Part shown: positions 60,284-64,000 of the stretch, piece after piece
How positions within the stretch are numbered: position 1 is the stretch's first letter
How the letters are laid out: the number at the start of each line of letters is the position of its first letter
DNA from: Melioribacteraceae bacterium
Lineage (GTDB): Bacteria; Bacteroidota; Ignavibacteria; Ignavibacteriales; Melioribacteraceae
Assembly (NCBI GenBank): GCA_026417375.1
Contig: JAOADJ010000026.1
Location: 1-64,000 of the forward strand
DNA: 64,000 nucleotides
Direction: 5' to 3'
Position numbers and translations under genes: made by a program
Notes under the pieces: generated by a model
What the model was told of the DNA's origin: nothing
Databases searched by the model: none
Seen by the model: only the letters and a program-made list of their open reading frames with translations

Positions 60284-62118
60284 GCGTTTTGTTCCAGTTT
60301 ATTAAATAATTCATGTAAATCGAGAATCATTACAACAGTTCCATCTCCCATAATTGTAGAGCCGGCAATTCCATCAATTTTGCCGAGATAAGAACCAAGC
60401 GATTTAATAACTACTTCTTGCTGACCAATCAGTTCATCTACTTTAATACCATATCTTTTTTCAGCTATTCCAACTTCAACTACATATTGCCAACCATTAT
60501 TGTTATCACGTTTTCCATTCATTCTTCCTTTTAGTAATTCATTAATTGAAACGAGTGGAAGAACTGAATCCCGAACCTGAATAACTTCGCGACCTTTGAT
60601 TGAATAAATTTGTTCAACATCAACACGAAGAACTTCGACCACTGAACCGAGCGGAATAACAAGAGTTTCCTGATTTGATTTAACTATCATTCCCGAAATT
60701 ATAGCTAAAGTAAGAGGAAGTTTAATTTCAATTTTTGTTCCCTGACCTACTTCGGATTCAATATTAATTATTCCGCGAAGTTTGGAAACATTTGTTTTAA
60801 CAACGTCCATTCCAACGCCACGTCCGGAAACATTAGAAACTTTTTCTGCAGTAGAAAATCCCGGCAAGAAAATTAAATTCATTGCTTCTTGTTTTGAAAG
60901 TTCTTTTGCTTTTTCTTTTGTGATTAATCCTTTTGCGATTGCTTTTTCTTTTATTGTCTCTACATTTAATCCTTTACCATCATCTTGAATTGTTATTACA
61001 ATATTATTTCCAAGTTGTTCAGCGGAAAGTATAACAGTTCCTTTTGGATTTTTACCAGCTTTAATTCTAACATCTGGATTTTCTACACCGTGGTCAACTG
61101 CGTTTCTAATTAGATGAACCAAAGGATCATTTATTTCTTCAATTAAATTTTTATCAACTTCAGTATCTTCACCACGAATAATTAATTCAACATCTTTATT
61201 TAAATCTTTACAAAGGTCACGGACTAATCTCGGATAACGATTAAAAATTTTAGCAATTTTAATCATCCTTAACTTCATTGCCACAAGTTGAAGTTCGGTA
61301 GTCATTAAATCAATTTGTTTTGTAACCTCTTCAAAATCTTTTGTGTATTTGTTTCCTTCAAACTCGCGGGAAAATTGTGTGTTTATTTGTGATAATCTGT
61401 TTCTTCCTAAAACTAATTCTGAAACAATATCTAAAAGAGAATCGAGCCGATCAACATCAACGCGGATTGTATTTTCTTTTGTTGCATTTGATGATGCTGC
61501 TTTTTCAATTTTATCTACATTTTTAGTTTCGGTTTTGATTTCTACTATTTGTTCTGATACTTTTTCTTCAACTTTAGTATCAACTAAAACATCTTCGGTT
61601 TTAATTTCAGGTTTTAATTCTTCTTCATTTATTTTTATTGTTTCATCTGAAATTATTTTTGTATTACTTAAAGTTTCTTTAGTTGAGTTTTGAGTAGAAT
61701 CTATGCTTTCTAACAAATTTTGTAAAACATTACAAACATTTTCTATATCAACATCTTCATTTTGTTCAGTTTCAATTTTAACAAGAAGTTCTTTTATTGT
61801 GTCGAAAGCAAGTAAAATTCCATCCATTAAATCAGAATTTAAAGTTGCTTCCCCTTTGCGAAGTTTGTTTAATATATCTTCACATTTATGAGTAACTTCG
61901 GGCAGAGCTTCTAAACCAAGAAAACCTGAAGTTCCTTTAATAGTATGAAATGAACGAAAGATTTGATTAAGAAGATCTTTATCTTCAGGTGTTTTTTCTA
62001 GTTCAAGTAAATCGGTATCGAGTTTTTCTAATATTTCTTTTGTTTCAACTATAAAACTCTCAACTATTTCCTTCATTTCAGGATCAATGAGAGACGGATT
62101 TTTTTCTGCTTTACTCAT
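60280..62118 (-). CDS. cheA: CheA, chemotaxis histidine kinase
   Basis: 612 residues. P1 domain with H58 (RSFHTIKGTSGFLG), a linker of about 70 acidic and polar residues (145-215) with no visible P2 domain, P3 dimerisation helices (220-290), P4 kinase with HLIRNAVDHG (N339), DDGKG (379) and SGRGVGMD (431), and P5 (470-610) for CheW/receptors. Overlaps cheZ by 8 bp. Lack of P2 would make CheY/CheB docking rely on P1/P4, as in some other lineages. Confidence 0.97.
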   Translation of the reverse strand: MSKAEKNPSLIDPEMKEIVESFIVETKEILEKLDTDLLELEKTPEDKDLLNQIFRSFHTIKGTSGFLGLEALPEVTHKCEDILNKLRKGEATLNSDLMDGILLAFDTIKELLVKIETEQNEDVDIENVCNVLQNLLESIDSTQNSTKETLSNTKIISDETIKINEEELKPEIKTEDVLVDTKVEEKVSEQIVEIKTETKNVDKIEKAASSNATKENTIRVDVDRLDSLLDIVSELVLGRNRLSQINTQFSREFEGNKYTKDFEEVTKQIDLMTTELQLVAMKLRMIKIAKIFNRYPRLVRDLCKDLNKDVELIIRGEDTEVDKNLIEEINDPLVHLIRNAVDHGVENPDVRIKAGKNPKGTVILSAEQLGNNIVITIQDDGKGLNVETIKEKAIAKGLITKEKAKELSKQEAMNLIFLPGFSTAEKVSNVSGRGVGMDVVKTNVSKLRGIINIESEVGQGTKIEIKLPLTLAIISGMIVKSNQETLVIPLGSVVEVLRVDVEQIYSIKGREVIQVRDSVLPLVSINELLKGRMNGKRDNNNGWQYVVEVGIAEKRYGIKVDELIGQQEVVIKSLGSYLGKIDGIAGSTIMGDGTVVMILDLHELFNKLEQNA

Positions 62119-62860
62119 TTTTATTCGAAAATAATTTGTCGATTTCTTGTTGTGATGTTAAGCCATTTGTTTCTGCTATTAAAGAATCAGCTAACTTTTG
62201 TGATTCATTATCTTTTACATACCGGGCATTTTCATTAAATGCAATTGTGTCCAATTTATTTTCTGGTTTATCTGGTTCACGTTCTTTACCATTTAAATCG
62301 AGTAATAATCCTGCAAGTTTTTCCTGAATTGAATTGATTAAATGATTTACAGATGCAAGTTGTTGTGAAGTAATATCTTGAACTTGAAGAGCAATAGTTA
62401 TATTCATTATACTTTCTTGTATTTTGTTCGAGCTTGCATCAACCAATTTTAATTCTTCATCAGAAATTAAAGAAAGCAGATCTTTTATTTCTTTATCATC
62501 AGGATATTTTGCCAATAAGGAAGAAGTCAATTCTTTTTGCTTATTTAAATTTTTTTTGACTTCGTTTGTTTTCGAAAAAATAGAATTAAGCTCATTAGAA
62601 ATTCCATCAACCAAATCAAGAATTTCGGTTGTAGCTAATTCAGTAGCACTTGAAACACTATTTAATTGATGACTGGCTTTAGGAATTTTAGAAGTGCTTT
62701 CTGCAATAGATTTATTTACAGATTCCAAAAGTGGAACTGTGTCTTGCATAAAATCTAATATCTTTTGTAAAGTAGGAATTAATTTTTGTCCATAGACAAA
62801 AAATGATTTTAAGTCGCCAAGTTTTTCAAAAAGTTTTTCCATGTTATTTGCAAGCTCCAT
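62111..62860 (-). CDS. cheZ: CheZ-type CheY-P phosphatase
   Basis: 249 residues, helical. The active-site helix ALQVQDITSQQL holds D162 and Q166, equivalent to the catalytic Asp and Gln of CheZ, and the extreme C-terminus LTSQQEIDKLF is a CheY-binding peptide (E. coli: SQDQVDDLL). The long N-terminal coiled coil would dimerise. It speeds CheY-P decay. Placed between cheY and cheA. Confidence 0.85.
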   Translation of the reverse strand: MELANNMEKLFEKLGDLKSFFVYGQKLIPTLQKILDFMQDTVPLLESVNKSIAESTSKIPKASHQLNSVSSATELATTEILDLVDGISNELNSIFSKTNEVKKNLNKQKELTSSLLAKYPDDKEIKDLLSLISDEELKLVDASSNKIQESIMNITIALQVQDITSQQLASVNHLINSIQEKLAGLLLDLNGKEREPDKPENKLDTIAFNENARYVKDNESQKLADSLIAETNGLTSQQEIDKLFSNKNE

Positions 62861-62871
62861 AATTGCCCTCG

Positions 62872-63255
62872 TTAAACATTAACTGATGATACTATTTGTT
62901 CAATTTTTTCTCTTAATACTTGAGGAGTAAATGGTTTTACAACATAATTATTTACTTTAGCATTTAGAGCTTCAACAATATCTTCTTTCATACCGCGGGT
63001 AGTAACCATTAAAATTGGAATATTAGCAGTTTTAGGATTAGCACGAACAGATTTAACTAAATCTAATCCTGAAACATCCGGCATGTTCCAGTCTGTAATA
63101 ATAAAGTTAATTGTTTCATCAGCATTTAATTTGTTAAGCGCATCTCTGCCATCAGATGCTTCAACAAAATTTTCATGACCGATTTGTTTTAGTGAATTCA
63201 GAACAATTCTTCTCATTGTTACTGAATCATCTACAACCAAGAATTTTAATGCCAT
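62872..63255 (-). CDS. cheY: CheY, chemotaxis response regulator
   Basis: 127-residue receiver very close to classical CheY: VVDDSVTMRRIVLNSLKQIG, acceptor D55 in ITDWNMPDVSGLDL, MVTTRG and K107 in VVKPFT. Phospho-CheY binds FliM and changes rotation. It is 11 bp before cheZ, its presumed phosphatase. Confidence 0.96.
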   Translation of the reverse strand: MALKFLVVDDSVTMRRIVLNSLKQIGHENFVEASDGRDALNKLNADETINFIITDWNMPDVSGLDLVKSVRANPKTANIPILMVTTRGMKEDIVEALNAKVNNYVVKPFTPQVLREKIEQIVSSVNV

Positions 63256-63265
63256 AATAATACCT

Positions 63266-63631
63266 CTAGTTTAAATATTTTGAAACTTCGTAAACAACTC
63301 TTTTGGGATCAAATGGTTTAATTAAATATGAATTAGCCCCACATTCTAAACCTCTTTGAATATCTTCAGTTGCGCCTAATGATGACAAGACAATAATTGG
63401 TAAATCTTTATATGCTTCATTTTTTCTTATTGAAGAAATAAGTTCAAAGCCATCAACATTAGGCATGTTTAAATCTGTAATAACAAGATCTACTTTATTT
63501 TTAGGTAACATTTCAATTGCTTCCATTCCATCGGCACAAGAAATTATTTCAAAACCTCTTACAGAAAGTGCAACTGAGACAAATTTTCTTATAGTCGGAG
63601 AATCATCTGCTACAAGAATTACTTTTTTCAT
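63266..63631 (-). CDS. Second CheY-like receiver in the chemotaxis operon
   Basis: 121 residues with D9/D10, acceptor D53 (LVITDLNMPNVDG), Ser at VLSS and K105 (YLIKPFDP). It is less like motor CheY than its neighbour (Ala in VADDSPTIR). It may act as a phosphate sink or regulate another target. It lies 6 bp after cheR and 10 bp before cheY. Confidence 0.9.
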   Translation of the reverse strand: MKKVILVADDSPTIRKFVSVALSVRGFEIISCADGMEAIEMLPKNKVDLVITDLNMPNVDGFELISSIRKNEAYKDLPIIVLSSLGATEDIQRGLECGANSYLIKPFDPKRVVYEVSKYLN

Positions 63632-63637
63632 TTTACA

Positions 63638-64000
63638 TTACTCCTTTTTATACCCAACTGTATTTGGGAAACTAACAAGTTTAAAAGCTTTTGAAATTCC
63701 ATGCAAAGTTTCAGAATAACCTATAAATAAATAACCACCTTTATTTAATGAGTTATATAAATGAGATACCACTTTAATTTTTGAGGCAACGTCAAAATAG
63801 ATTAAAACGTTTGCACAGAAAATTACATCGAAGTTATACATCATTTTCATTGCTGCATCATCATACAAATTCATCACTTTGAATGAAGCCATTTTTTTAA
63901 TTTCAGGGTTTACCTCATAAGTACCACCATTTCCAACTTTGAAATATTTTTTCAAGAAATATGGTGGTGTATTTCTAATTGAATAGTCTCTGTAAATGCC
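63638..64000 (-). CDS. cheR: CheR, receptor methyltransferase, C-terminal part
   Basis: The frame stays open to the window edge, giving about 120 residues beginning GIYRDYSIRNTPPYFL. FDVIFCANVLIYFD and LNKGGYLFIGYSETLHGIS are CheR signatures (SAM-binding half). CheR methylates chemoreceptor glutamates with S-adenosylmethionine. The N-terminal domain lies outside the window. An apparent TTG start at 63955 is internal. Confidence 0.93.
   Translation of the reverse strand, partial: GIYRDYSIRNTPPYFLKKYFKVGNGGTYEVNPEIKKMASFKVMNLYDDAAMKMMYNFDVIFCANVLIYFDVASKIKVVSHLYNSLNKGGYLFIGYSETLHGISKAFKLVSFPNTVGYKKE

Noticed and set aside
63638-63955. A complete 105-residue protein starting at 63955
   Set aside because: The start is a TTG and the frame continues upstream with clear CheR sequence, so it is a truncated cheR.

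Overview
The window is AT-rich and almost entirely a flagellar and chemotaxis locus. About seventy genes lie on the minus strand; the only plus-strand gene is the tail of an agmatine deiminase-family enzyme at the left edge. P-ring and L-ring proteins (FlgI, FlgH) and a C-terminal lytic transglycosylase on FlgJ indicate a diderm. FliW/CsrA control, CheZ, a σ28 and apparent σ54 promoters are also present. Together with the base composition and low-complexity N/K/S-rich proteins, this suggests a flagellated member of the Bacteroidota/Chlorobi group such as an Ignavibacteria-like lineage. That placement is an inference.

Layout in the direction of transcription, from high to low coordinates. (1) 64000-58966: chemotaxis operon cheR(partial)-cheY-cheY-cheZ-cheA-cheB plus a small unknown protein, closed by a bidirectional terminator. 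(2) 58786-45805: basal body, motor and hook genes flgB-flgC-(75 aa unknown)-fliE-fliF-fliG-fliH-fliI-fliJ-(MotE-like)-fliK-flgD-(flagellar operon protein)-flgE. (3) 45488-36328: fliL-fliM-fliN-fliO-fliP-fliQ-fliR-flhB-flhA-flhF-flhG. (4) 36223-18803: small membrane protein, fliA (σ28), two HDOD proteins, a degenerate histidine kinase, an unknown membrane protein, flgF-flgG-flgA-flgH-flgI-flgJ-flgN-flgK-flgL, motA1-motB1, fliW-csrA, a receiver-HPT protein, motA2-motB2 and two more receiver proteins. (5) 18756-14399: unknown protein, PAS histidine kinase, TPR membrane protein. (6) 14247-4696: nucleotide-sugar enzymes and two glycosyltransferases, one a 1542-residue multi-enzyme fusion, next to flagellin. 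(7) 4550-301: flagellin, fliS, fliD, FliT-like, flgM and a receiver protein.

The most interesting content is regulatory. Four operon heads (flgB, fliL, the fliA operon, the sugar operon) share a semi-palindrome close to TGGCTAATATTAGCCA, located 60-90 bp upstream of a σ54-type -24/-12 element. In front of flgB and fliL the spacing is identical to the base. Downstream of this tier, a σ28-type signal (TAAA, 15 nt, then TTCGATAA or TCCGATAA) sits before flagellin and, apparently inside coding sequence, upstream of flgM, fliK and flgE; a near-match precedes the 18756 operon. The flagellin leader also carries two apparent CsrA sites, one a GGA in a hairpin loop and one on the Shine-Dalgarno, while fliW and csrA lie in the same locus. 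The picture is a three-tier cascade: an unseen σ54 activator, then FliA/FlgM, then FliW/CsrA/flagellin.

No rpoN, σ54 activator, cheW, cheD or chemoreceptor gene is present in the window. No RNA gene, IS element or CRISPR array was recognised.
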